Source of the DNA: Blastococcus sp.
Lineage (GTDB): Bacteria; Actinomycetota; Actinomycetes; Mycobacteriales; Geodermatophilaceae
Assembly (NCBI GenBank): GCA_025963345.1
Contig: JAOPUS010000275.1
Coordinates: 1 to 19,916, forward strand
Length of the DNA stretch: 19,916 bases
Direction of reading: 5' to 3'
In this document: positions 1 to 6,453 of the stretch, in pieces
Numbering within the stretch: the first letter of the stretch is position 1
How the letters are laid out: each line of letters begins with the position of its first letter
Program-made: the position numbers and the translations under genes
The notes under the pieces: generated by a model
Seen by the model: only the letters and a program-made list of their open reading frames with translations
What the model was told of the DNA's origin: nothing
The model's database searches: none

Positions 1-127
1 GGCGATCCCGGTGGCCCGGGCCGGGCAGCCCGAGGACATCGCGCATACCGTGTCGTTCCTCGTCAGCGAGGGCGCCGGGTTCGTGTCGGGTCAGGTCATC
101 TACGTCGCCGGGGGCCCGAGGGCCTGA
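1..127 (+). CDS. C-terminal end of an SDR-family oxidoreductase (partial)
   Basis: The reading frame is open from base 2 to a TGA at 125-127 and encodes the last 41 residues of a protein whose start lies left of the window. The order 'R-x-G-Q-P-E-D-I-A', then 'V-S-F-L-V-S-E-G-A-G-F-V-S-G-Q', then 'Y-V-A-G-G' is the characteristic end of classical short-chain dehydrogenase/reductases of the FabG/3-oxoacyl-ACP reductase type, where the final helix and strand close the Rossmann fold. The substrate cannot be judged because the catalytic Ser-Tyr-Lys and cofactor motifs are outside the window. It converges on the DUF1206 gene, with 71 bases between the two stop codons. Confidence 0.85.
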   Translation, partial: AIPVARAGQPEDIAHTVSFLVSEGAGFVSGQVIYVAGGPRA

Positions 128-168
128 CCAAGGACCCCCTTCTCCCCACCCCTCGCACGCTCGGGGCG

Positions 169-198
169 GTGCCCTGAAGGGCCGTGCCCTGAAGGGCC
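169..198. repeat. Perfect 15-bp tandem duplication, each unit a small hairpin
   Basis: Bases 169-183 and 184-198 are the same 15-mer (gtgccctgaagggcc) head to tail. Each unit holds a self-complementary GCCC-tgaa-GGGC stem with a four-base loop. The pair lies between the convergent stops of the SDR gene and the DUF1206 gene and ends directly at the DUF1206 stop codon. It may act as a bidirectional terminator, although the stems are short and no T-run follows. Confidence 0.7.
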
Positions 199-1038
199 TT
201 ACGTGCGCTCGGGGTAGCGGGCCCGGACGAAGAGGTAGGCACCGAACGCGGCGATACCGACGGCGACGAGCGTCAGCAGGATCCGGCCGAAGGGCAGGTC
301 GAGGATCGTGCGCAGCGCGCCGTCGAGGCCCTGCGCCTTGGACGGGTCGAAGGTGACCGCGGCGTAGACCAGCAGCCCGCCCACGCCGGCGAGGGCGACG
401 CCCTTGCCGGGGAACCCGACCTGTCCGAGCCGGGTCACCAGCCTGAGGGCGCCCGGCGACGCGTCGGTGGTGTCGATCTCCTTGAGGAAGCGCTTCGTCA
501 CGCCCTTGTAGACGTGGTAGGCGCCTACGCCGATCAGGACGAGCCCGGCGGCGCCGACCAGGAACTGGCCAGCCGGCCAGTCGAAGACGCCGGCCGTGGT
601 CTCCTGTTGTTGCTGGGAACTGGACTGGCCTCCGCCGGTGGCGAAGCGGATGGCAAGCACGGCCAGCGCGGCGTAGATGACCGCCTTGCCGATGGCCTTG
701 CCGGATTTCTTGATGGCCTTCGTACGGGTCTTGCCCGCGGTGGACCAGCCGCTGCGCCAGCGCAGGACCTCCGCGGCCTGCCAGACGGCCAGTGCGATCA
801 GCCCCACGGCGATCACCCACAGCAGGGGCTTGCCGGCCGGCGACTCCGCGAGCCTTGACATGGCGCCGGACTGGTCGGCCGACTCCCCGCCCCCGCCGAA
901 CCAGGCCAGCTCCACCGCCAGCCAGGCGACGAGCAGGTGCACGGCGCCGTAGGCGAGCATCCCCACCCGCGCGAGGTTCTCGAGGGCCTCGCCGTCGGCG
1001 GCGCCCATGGCGGAGCGGGCCGTTCCCTGTGCACTCAT
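199..1038 (-). CDS. DUF1206 integral membrane protein
   Basis: This 279-residue hydrophobic protein has about six membrane segments arranged as three pairs. Each pair starts with a short Gly/Arg-Val-Gly helix ('LARVGMLAYGAVHLL', 'KAIGKAVIYAALAVLAIRF', 'GQVGFPGKGVALAGVGGLL'), which is the triplicated layout of the actinobacterial DUF1206 family. The first inter-pair loop is very basic (residues about 92-118). The second carries a Ser/Gln-rich stretch with four consecutive Gln near residue 141. Function is unknown in the family. The ATG at 1038 has a strong Shine-Dalgarno (AAGGAG) six bases upstream. A divergent membrane-protein gene starts about 100 bases away. Confidence 0.85.
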   Translation of the reverse strand: MSAQGTARSAMGAADGEALENLARVGMLAYGAVHLLVAWLAVELAWFGGGGESADQSGAMSRLAESPAGKPLLWVIAVGLIALAVWQAAEVLRWRSGWSTAGKTRTKAIKKSGKAIGKAVIYAALAVLAIRFATGGGQSSSQQQQETTAGVFDWPAGQFLVGAAGLVLIGVGAYHVYKGVTKRFLKEIDTTDASPGALRLVTRLGQVGFPGKGVALAGVGGLLVYAAVTFDPSKAQGLDGALRTILDLPFGRILLTLVAVGIAAFGAYLFVRARYPERT

Positions 1039-1051
1039 GACCGGCTCCTTC

Positions 1052-1070
1052 GACAGCGGACGGACAGCGG
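1052..1070. promoter_or_regulatory. Paired direct repeat GACAGCGG, 11 bp apart
   Basis: GACAGCGG occurs at 1052-1059 and again at 1063-1070, so the copies sit one helical turn apart on the same DNA face. They lie just upstream of the Shine-Dalgarno of the DUF1206 gene, in the roughly 100-base divergent interval. This spacing is typical of sites for dimeric response regulators, but no regulator is encoded nearby and chance is possible in such GC-rich DNA. Confidence 0.3.
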
Positions 1071-1138
1071 TTCAGCGTGTCACAGGCCCCCGGTCCGGCG
1101 CCTGCGGAACGAGGGCGGCGGTGAGGGACACTGGACCC

Positions 1139-1804
1139 GTGGCGAACGGCGGAACCGGCATCCTGACCGCAGGCACCCAGGGCATCGCGACCCCGGAGGA
1201 CGCCCGGCGGGCCTGGCCCCAGTGGCTGGGGCTCGGCATCGCGATGATCGCCGTCGCCGTCACCTCCGTCTTCTGGGACGCCGCCGGGGCACGGCTGCTG
1301 CTGGGTGCGTTGGGGCTCTTCCTGGTCGTCCGCGGCGCGGTGCTGTTGCGCGGTGCCCGGTCCGGCGCGGTGGGCCCCGCCCTCGCCTCGCGGGCCCGCG
1401 GTCTGGGCACGGGCGCGCTCGTCGTCGGTGCGGTCGGGCTCGTCGTCGCCGTCTCCTCCGGAGTGCTGGCCGCCGGGGTGCTCCTGGTCGCCGTCCCGCT
1501 CCTGCTGCTGGGTGCCGCCGCCGGTCTGCTCGGCCGCAGGGGTGCCTCGCGCCGCGGCGGTCAAGCGCTGCTCGTGTGGACCTTCCTGGTCACCGGTCTG
1601 CTCGTCGCCACCGGCGTCGCCCAGGGCTGGGCGCGGGCCTCGGACGTCGCCACCGTGGTCGCGGCGCTGGCCGTGGCCGTCCTCGGTGTGCCGTTGATCG
1701 TCGCGGCGAGCGGGCTGCGCCGGGTCGCCGCCGAGCCCGTGCCGGCCGCCGTCCCCGCCGGGTGCGCGGGCTGCGCGTGCGGTGCGGGCGGCTGCGGGGC
1801 CTGA
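1139..1804 (+). CDS. Six-TM membrane protein with a cysteine-rich C-terminal tail
   Basis: This protein of about 221 residues (GTG at 1139) has roughly six hydrophobic helices with Gly/Ala/Val/Leu-rich sequence, a short polar N-terminus and Arg-rich loops such as 'LLGRRGASRRGG'. The last 13 residues contain four cysteines in a C-x2-C-x-C-x4-C pattern, which could bind a metal or be a thiol switch. I do not recognise the family; the compact repeated helices are loosely like HdeD/DUF308 proteins. An in-frame GTG at 1121 with GAGGG upstream would add six residues and cannot be excluded. The frame stays open further upstream, but that part overlaps the start of the divergent DUF1206 gene and is probably not translated. 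Confidence 0.65.
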   Translation: MANGGTGILTAGTQGIATPEDARRAWPQWLGLGIAMIAVAVTSVFWDAAGARLLLGALGLFLVVRGAVLLRGARSGAVGPALASRARGLGTGALVVGAVGLVVAVSSGVLAAGVLLVAVPLLLLGAAAGLLGRRGASRRGGQALLVWTFLVTGLLVATGVAQGWARASDVATVVAALAVAVLGVPLIVAASGLRRVAAEPVPAAVPAGCAGCACGAGGCGA

Positions 1805-1813
1805 TCCCGGGCC

Positions 1814-4171
1814 CTACTGCTGGGTGCGGACCTCGAGCCCGCTCAGTTCGGGCAGCAGGTCGCCGGTGTGGACGACGCCGAGCCGCTGGGTCGCGCGGGT
1901 GAGGGCGACGTAGAGGTCGTTGTGCCCCCGCACTCCCTCCTCGACGATCCCGGCCGGGTCGACGACCAGCACCGAGTCGAACTCCAGCCCCTTCGCGCCG
2001 GACGGCGGCAGGACGACGGGTCCTGACGTGAGGTCGGCCGAACCGGCGGGAAGTGCCGTGTCCAGAAGTGCTGTGTTCAGAAGTGCTGTGTCCAGAAGTG
2101 CTGCGGCGAGTCCGTCGATGCGGCTGGGCGGCGCCAGTACCGCGAGCGTGCCGCCGTCGGCCTCGAACGAGGCGGCCGCCGCCGCCACCGCGGCAGCCAG
2201 GCCGGCGTCGGACACCTCCAGCCCCCAGGGGTGGACGCCGGTGGAGCGCACCGACTGGCCGGCGGAGGCGGTCGAGCCACCGGCGGCGAGCACCTCGGCG
2301 GCGACCTCCATGATCTCGGCCGGGGTGCGGTAGTTGACCGTCAGCTCCTCCATGCGCCAGTGCGTGCCCAGGTGCGGGGTGAGGACCTCGGCCCAGCTGT
2401 TGGCGCCGGCCAGGGACCCGGTCTGGGCGACGTCGCCGACCAGCGTCATCGAGCGGGTGGGGCAGCGGCGCAGCAGCAGCCGCCACGCCATCGCCGAGAG
2501 CTCCTGCGCCTCGTCGACGATCACGTGGCCGTAGGTCCAGGTGCGGTCGGCGGCGGCCCGTTCGGCCATCGTCCGGGTGTCGCGCACCTCCTGGCGGGCG
2601 GCCAGGCCCTCGGCGTCGAGGAGGTCGCCGGCGCTGAGTTCCTCGGCCTCCGCCTCGGTCTCGGCGTCGGTCGAGCGGGAGCCGTGCAGCATGTCGAGCG
2701 TCTCCTGGGCGTCCCGCCGGCGGTGCTGCTCGTCGCGCCGGGCCGCGGCCCGCTCGGCCGAGTCGTCGACGCCGAGCAGCTCGTCGGCCTCCTCCAGCAG
2801 CGGCACGTCGGCCGGGGTCCACGGGGACGACGGCGGCCGCAGCAGCAGGTCCCGGTCGGCCTCGCTCCAGCCGGGGGTCGCCTCGACGATCCGCTCCCGG
2901 GAGGCGAACAGGTCACGGAGCAACCGCTCGGGGGTCAGCCGCGGCCACAGCCGGTCGATCAGCGCGTGCACAGTCGGCTCCGCGGCGATCTCCCGGCGGA
3001 GGGCGGCGACGTCCGCGTCGTCGAGCAGGCTGTCGCCGCCCCGGACGTCGGCGCCCAGGCGGTCGGCGTAACGCTGGGCCAGCCGGTCGACCACCCGGCG
3101 GGCGAAGGCGGGCCGGGCCTCGTTGTGCAGCCGGGAGGCGGCCCGTCCGCGGGTACGGGCGCGGGCGGCGTCGGTGGGGGTGAATCGCAGCGTCGTCCCG
3201 TCGACCGTGATCTCCACCGGTCCGTCGGGGACGGACTGACGCTGGGCGACGGCGGCGGCGATGACGTCGGCCATGGCGAGGCGGCCCTTGACCTCGGTGA
3301 CCTCCGGGCGCTCGGCCGCGTGCGCCTCCACGCCGGGGCGCAGGCTGCCGAGGTCGGCCAGCACGACGCCGGTCTCGCCGAGGGACGGCAGCACGTCGGC
3401 GATGTAGCGCAGGAAGGTGGGGGAGGGGCCGACGATGAGCAGTCCGCTGCGGGCGAGCCGCTCGCGGTGGGTGTAGAGCAGGTAGGCGGCGCGGTGCAGC
3501 GCGACGGCGGTCTTGCCGGTGCCGGGCCCGCCCTGGACGACCAGCACGCCGCGGTGGTCGGCGCGGATGATCCGGTCCTGCTCGGCCTGGATGGTGCGGA
3601 CGATGTCGGTCATCCGGCCGGTGCGGGTGGCGTTCAGGGCGGCGAGCAGGACCGACTCGCCGGCCAGGCCGGACCGTTGCGCGACGTCGGGATCGTCGAG
3701 GTCGAGGGTCTCGTCGGCGATGCCGACGACCGTCCGGCCGCGGGTGCGGATGTGCCGGCGACGGCGGACGCCGAGGTCGTGCAGCGGGGTCGCTGTGTAG
3801 AACGGCTGGGCGGCCGGGGCTCGCCAGTCGACCAGGAGCGGCTCCTCGTCGCCGTCCTCTGCTGACAGCCCGACCCGGCCGACGTACCGGGGGACGACGG
3901 CGTCGCGGCGATCCAGCCGGCCGAAGCACAGGCCGCTCTCCGCGGCGTCGAGGGCCACGAGCCGCTCGGTGTAGAGCTGGACGGTCGCCTCGCGTTCTCC
4001 GACGGCCTGCGGGTTGTGCGCGACGCTGGCCAGGGCGTCGTCGAGGCGGGACGCCACCCGCGCGCGGATGTCGTCCAGCCGCCGGTGCAGCCCGGTCACG
4101 TAGCCCTGTTCGGCGACCAGCTCGGGGTCCTGTCCGGTCTGGCCGGCGGGAGCGGGTCGTGCTGAAGACAA
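1814..4171 (-). CDS. helD: RNA polymerase-recycling helicase-like ATPase HelD (class II, actinobacterial)
   Basis: This is a 785-residue superfamily-1, UvrD-like ATPase. An N-terminal helical region (about 1-75, predicted coiled coil) is followed by the conserved 'LLVDWRAPAAQPFYTATP' block (about 112-129), the Walker A motif GGPGTGKT (214-221), a Walker B/DEAQ segment 'VIVDEAQELS' near 580, 'LVGDVAQTGS', 'VNYRTPAEI' and 'LYVALTRATQRL' near the C-terminus. HelD proteins insert arms into the RNA polymerase channels and use ATP to free stalled polymerase from nucleic acid; some actinobacterial relatives protect against rifamycins. The frame runs upstream to 4477, but only the TTG at 4171 has a good Shine-Dalgarno (GGAGAGAG), and the upstream residues look like antisense of the DUF6191 gene. 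A short in-frame repeat encodes (LLDTA)-like units before motif V. Confidence 0.85.
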   Translation of the reverse strand: MSSARPAPAGQTGQDPELVAEQGYVTGLHRRLDDIRARVASRLDDALASVAHNPQAVGEREATVQLYTERLVALDAAESGLCFGRLDRRDAVVPRYVGRVGLSAEDGDEEPLLVDWRAPAAQPFYTATPLHDLGVRRRRHIRTRGRTVVGIADETLDLDDPDVAQRSGLAGESVLLAALNATRTGRMTDIVRTIQAEQDRIIRADHRGVLVVQGGPGTGKTAVALHRAAYLLYTHRERLARSGLLIVGPSPTFLRYIADVLPSLGETGVVLADLGSLRPGVEAHAAERPEVTEVKGRLAMADVIAAAVAQRQSVPDGPVEITVDGTTLRFTPTDAARARTRGRAASRLHNEARPAFARRVVDRLAQRYADRLGADVRGGDSLLDDADVAALRREIAAEPTVHALIDRLWPRLTPERLLRDLFASRERIVEATPGWSEADRDLLLRPPSSPWTPADVPLLEEADELLGVDDSAERAAARRDEQHRRRDAQETLDMLHGSRSTDAETEAEAEELSAGDLLDAEGLAARQEVRDTRTMAERAAADRTWTYGHVIVDEAQELSAMAWRLLLRRCPTRSMTLVGDVAQTGSLAGANSWAEVLTPHLGTHWRMEELTVNYRTPAEIMEVAAEVLAAGGSTASAGQSVRSTGVHPWGLEVSDAGLAAAVAAAAASFEADGGTLAVLAPPSRIDGLAAALLDTALLNTALLDTALPAGSADLTSGPVVLPPSGAKGLEFDSVLVVDPAGIVEEGVRGHNDLYVALTRATQRLGVVHTGDLLPELSGLEVRTQQ
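2052..2111. repeat. 15-bp tandem repeat inside helD
   Basis: Three units at 2052-2066, 2067-2081 and 2082-2096 differ by one or two bases (core agtgctgtgtccaga). A degenerate fourth begins at 2097. On the coding (minus) strand they give L-L-D-T-A, L-L-N-T-A, L-L-D-T-A. The unit length preserves the frame, so copy-number change would lengthen or shorten a surface segment of HelD by five residues per unit. Confidence 0.8.
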
Positions 4172-4203
4172 GCTGATCTCTCTCCGTCGCTGTGCTGCGC
4201 CGC

Positions 4204-4209
4204 TACCGT
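4204..4209 (+). promoter_or_regulatory. -10-like TACCGT for a leaderless DUF6191 transcript
   Basis: TACCGT ends five bases before the ATG at 4215, where a -10 box would be if transcription began at the A of the start codon. No Shine-Dalgarno precedes this ATG. No convincing -35 was found. The same arrangement recurs at two other genes in this window. Confidence 0.4.
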
Positions 4210-4214
4210 GGGGA

Positions 4215-4517
4215 ATGGCCCCAGGCGTGCTGTTCGCGCTGACTCTGCCCGGCCTGGTGGTCCTTCTGGTCCTCCTGGCCACCGTCGAGCATGCCTGGTC
4301 GCGGCTGGGCCTCCGGAGCCCCCTGCACCGGCGGGCGCGGCACGCGCTCTCGGCGGGCGGCATGGACGTGTTCTCCGCGGCGCTGTTCCCGGGCAAGGCG
4401 GTGGACCTGGAGGAGCAGCGGGTCCGTGAGATGCGCCGCGACGACGTCGAGGACGGCGCCCCGCCCCGCCGTCGCATCGACCTCGACAGCGGGGTCGCCT
4501 ACATCGACCTCAGGTAG
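4215..4517 (+). CDS. DUF6191-type single-TM small protein
   Basis: This 100-residue protein has one N-terminal membrane helix (about 5-24, 'LFALTLPGLVVLLVLLATVEH'-like), a basic stretch, and a soluble tail with 'SAGGMDVFSAALFPGKAVDLEEQRVREM' spread over about 46-73, then 'DDVEDGAPPRRRIDLDSGVAYI'. This matches my memory of the actinobacterial DUF6191 family, where a TM helix is followed by a 'G-F/M-D-x-F ... FPGK ... DGAPP-x-x-x-x-DL' module. Function is unknown. It is divergent from helD and appears leaderless. Its stop at 4515-4517 lies inside the 3' end of the convergent hydrolase gene, an overlap of 19 bases. Confidence 0.7.
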   Translation: MAPGVLFALTLPGLVVLLVLLATVEHAWSRLGLRSPLHRRARHALSAGGMDVFSAALFPGKAVDLEEQRVREMRRDDVEDGAPPRRRIDLDSGVAYIDLR

Positions 4518-5185
4518 TCCTCCAGCCGGTCGGCCAGTTCTCCCGGCCGGCTCAGCGCCACCAGATGCCCGGCGGGGATCTCGTCGGCCGCGATCCCGAG
4601 CCGCTCGGCGGCGATGCGCCGCTGGAGCGCGGCCGGGAAGAGCCGGTCGTCGCGGCCGACGAGGACCCGGGTCGGCACGTCCGGCCAGGCGGCCAGCGGC
4701 CAGGGATCCTCGAACGGCCGGGTGGACTGGGCGAACGGCTGCTCCTGCGCGGCCGCCACGACGTCGGCCGGGACGTCGTGGAAGAAGACCGCGGTCTCGT
4801 CGCCGGGATCGCCGGGTAGCCCCTCGCTCTGCCAGTACGCGGCCTGTGCCGCGCCCTGGCCGGTGACCGTCCACCACTCGCCACCGGTCTCGCCGGGCAG
4901 CGGGATCATCGCGTTGAGCAGGACCAGCAGCTCGACGGGCAGCCGCGCGCAGACCAGCGGCGCGGTGAGCCCGCCCATCGACTGCGCGACAACCACCACG
5001 GGGGAGCGCTCGCCGACCGCCGCGACGACCGTGTCGGCGTACGCAGCCAGGCCCGCCGTGTCGTCGTCCGTGGGGAGGTCGACGGCGATCGCGACGTGCC
5101 CGCGGCGCTCGAGCTCGGCCACCAGCCGGTGCCAGTACCAGGCCTGGCCACCGGCACCCGGGATCAGCACGAAGGTCGTCGGCAC
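4499..5185 (-). CDS. Alpha/beta-fold hydrolase (esterase-like)
   Basis: This 228-residue protein has the alpha/beta hydrolase fold. The oxyanion-loop motif 'LIPGAGGQAWYWHRL' (7-21) is followed by the nucleophile elbow A-Q-S-M-G-G with Ser69, an acid at Asp179 or Asp180 ('VGRDDRLFP') and His207 ('PAGHLVALSRP'). The start 'F-V-L-I-P-G-A-G-G-x-A-W-x-W' and the 'GH-x-x-x-x-S-x-P' end resemble the small esterases related to plant methyl- and salicyl-esterases. The substrate is unknown. The GTG at 5185 is the family-typical start; only a weak GGA lies upstream, and that segment forms one arm of a 9-bp inverted repeat. The 3' end overlaps the convergent DUF6191 gene. Confidence 0.8.
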   Translation of the reverse strand: MPTTFVLIPGAGGQAWYWHRLVAELERRGHVAIAVDLPTDDDTAGLAAYADTVVAAVGERSPVVVVAQSMGGLTAPLVCARLPVELLVLLNAMIPLPGETGGEWWTVTGQGAAQAAYWQSEGLPGDPGDETAVFFHDVPADVVAAAQEQPFAQSTRPFEDPWPLAAWPDVPTRVLVGRDDRLFPAALQRRIAAERLGIAADEIPAGHLVALSRPGELADRLEDYLRSM

Positions 5186-5187
5186 AT

Positions 5188-5227
5188 CCGGTCCGACCGT
5201 CGCGGGCCCGAGAAGTCATCGGACCGG
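5188..5227. promoter_or_regulatory. 9-bp perfect inverted repeat abutting the hydrolase start
   Basis: CCGGTCCGA at 5188-5196 and TCGGACCGG at 5219-5227 are exact reverse complements separated by 22 bases. In the minus-strand mRNA the promoter-distal arm ends two bases before the GTG at 5185 and includes the only Shine-Dalgarno-like bases. It could be a hairpin that hides the ribosome site or an operator for a dimeric repressor. Confidence 0.5.
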
Positions 5228-5284
5228 GCATTAGTCGGTCGGCAAGCGCAACTCCGGGGACACGTTCCTGACACGTCCTCTCCC

Positions 5285-5290
5285 TACCGT
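5285..5290 (+). promoter_or_regulatory. -10-like TACCGT upstream of the zinc-ribbon gene
   Basis: TACCGT at 5285-5290 would place a transcription start near 5296-5297, giving a leader of about 27 bases with the Shine-Dalgarno GAGGGGGAG before the ATG at 5324. It is the same hexamer as that before the DUF6191 gene. The -35 region is not convincing. Confidence 0.35.
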
Positions 5291-5323
5291 CGACGGTGCA
5301 CCTGCGACGAGGGGGAGACAGCC

Positions 5324-5431
5324 ATGAGCACGACAACCAAGGAGCGGACCACTTGGGTCTGCGACAACTGCCAGGCCGAGACCGCGGTCGTACGCAAGCG
5401 CTGCACCGACTGCGGGACCTCCCGCCACTGA
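5324..5431 (+). CDS. 35-residue zinc-ribbon micro-protein
   Basis: This short ORF is preceded by a strong purine-rich Shine-Dalgarno (GAGGGGGAGA) at proper distance from the ATG at 5324. It encodes MSTTTKERTTWVCDNCQAET and then VVRKRCTDCGTSRH, with cysteines at 13, 16, 27 and 30 in a C-x2-C-x10-C-x2-C zinc-ribbon layout. The N-terminus is Ser/Thr-rich and the linker basic, so it may touch RNA, DNA or the ribosome. Function is unknown. The frame can be read further upstream (to 5096), but that part is antisense to the hydrolase gene and its leader. The gene lies between the divergent hydrolase gene and the convergent hemerythrin-like gene. Confidence 0.7.
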   Translation: MSTTTKERTTWVCDNCQAETAVVRKRCTDCGTSRH

Positions 5432-5453
5432 CGCCTGTTCAGGGCGGATCTGC

Positions 5454-6248
5454 TCACGGCGCCGGCGGGGCGCCTCGCAGCCGGACGACGGCCGCCCGGT
5501 AGTCCTGGCGGCCGTGCAGCCGCCAGGCCACGCGCGCTGCCGGCGAGAGTCCGTCGAGCAGCCGCGCGCGGTCGGCAGCGCAGGAGTCCTCGTGCGCCAG
5601 GCCGATCACGAACAGCTGCTCGCGGCCGGAGAGCCGGCAGTGTGACGAGCGGGCTATCTCGGCCCAGTCGCCCGGCTCGAGGTGCTCGCCGAGCAGCGGC
5701 AGCAGGGCGGCCTCCTCCTCGGCGGTCTGCGCGTCGACGGCGTCGGCCAGGTCGAGGCAGGCCAGGGCGAAGGCGTCCCGCGCGGGAGCCGCCCCGGCCA
5801 CCTGCCACTGGCGGGCGGCGGTGGAGAGGTCGCGCAGCATGTGGTCGACCCGCGCGCAGCGGTCGGTCCAGTCGTCGAGTGCGGCGCGGACGGTACCGAT
5901 CCGGTCGCCGGGCACCGCGCGCAGGAGGGCGGGCCAGACTGCCTCGCGCTCGACGGTGTGGTGGTGCAGGAGGACGCGGCCGATCAGGTCGGCGTGCCGG
6001 GTGAGCGCCGCGGTGCGCTCGGCCTCGCCGGCCGGCGCCCACGTGGCCAGCTCGCCGAGTAGTCGCAGCTCGCGGCGGACCAACTGGTGCAGCACCCGCT
6101 GGTAGGCGACGGCGCGGCAGGCGGAGTGGTCGCGGCGCTCGGCGGTGTTCACCGGAGCCGTGTTCATCGAGGCACTGCGCGCGGCACCGGACTCCGGGGA
6201 GCGAGGGACCGGGATCGGGCTGGTCGGAAGGACCGCGACAGCGGTCAT
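5454..6248 (-). CDS. Hemerythrin-like (HHE) domain protein with altered ligands
   Basis: This 264-residue mostly helical protein has a first helix pair matching bacterial hemerythrin/HHE domains: H85 ('TRHADLIG'), then the H95-H96-H97-x-x-E100 cluster in 'LLHHHTVEREAVWPALL'. Later helices keep the family spacing ('CARVDHMLRDL', 'QTAEEEAALLPLLGEHL'). However, His ligands expected in 'E-H-x-x-I/V' and 'H-L-x-H-E-E' are replaced by Cys131 and by Gln/Glu at about 174 and 177. It may therefore not bind a classical di-iron centre. The ATG at 6248 is chosen because GAGGTG lies seven bases upstream; a later ATG at 6167 has no good ribosome site. The first 40 residues are Pro/Ser-rich and probably disordered. 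The frame above 6248 is antisense of the RsbQ-like gene. Confidence 0.75.
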   Translation of the reverse strand: MTAVAVLPTSPIPVPRSPESGAARSASMNTAPVNTAERRDHSACRAVAYQRVLHQLVRRELRLLGELATWAPAGEAERTAALTRHADLIGRVLLHHHTVEREAVWPALLRAVPGDRIGTVRAALDDWTDRCARVDHMLRDLSTAARQWQVAGAAPARDAFALACLDLADAVDAQTAEEEAALLPLLGEHLEPGDWAEIARSSHCRLSGREQLFVIGLAHEDSCAADRARLLDGLSPAARVAWRLHGRQDYRAAVVRLRGAPPAP

Positions 6249-6441
6249 GTGCGCACCTCGTTCGGCGGTCGTGCCGGCGGATGCGGGGCAGGCTAGGGGA
6301 AAGGGGACGAGGCGTGACAGGGGATTCCGGCTACGGCCGGGACACGTTCGAGTGTTCTGGCTGTGCGTCCCGCATTGGTGACCGATGGTGATCCGGAACC
6401 GTGAGCCGCGGGGACCGGCCCGCACCCGCGGCCCCGTCCCA

Positions 6442-6447
6442 TAGGGT
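6442..6447 (+). promoter_or_regulatory. -10-like TAGGGT for a leaderless RsbQ-phosphatase transcript
   Basis: TAGGGT ends six bases before the GTG at 6454, and no Shine-Dalgarno precedes this start. This is the arrangement expected for a leaderless actinobacterial mRNA. I see no clear -35 hexamer. The remaining 190 bases back to the divergent hemerythrin-like gene contain no other element I can support. Confidence 0.45.
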
Positions 6448-6453
6448 CGACGG

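Noticed and set aside
2231..3865. A 544-codon plus-strand frame inside helD
   Set aside because: It is antisense to conserved HelD motifs, with low-complexity Gly/Val/Arg-rich sequence and no ribosome site.
4172..4477. Upstream extension of helD to an ATG at 4477
   Set aside because: It would overlap the whole divergent DUF6191 gene, the added residues are Arg/Ser-rich antisense, and the TTG at 4171 has a clear Shine-Dalgarno.
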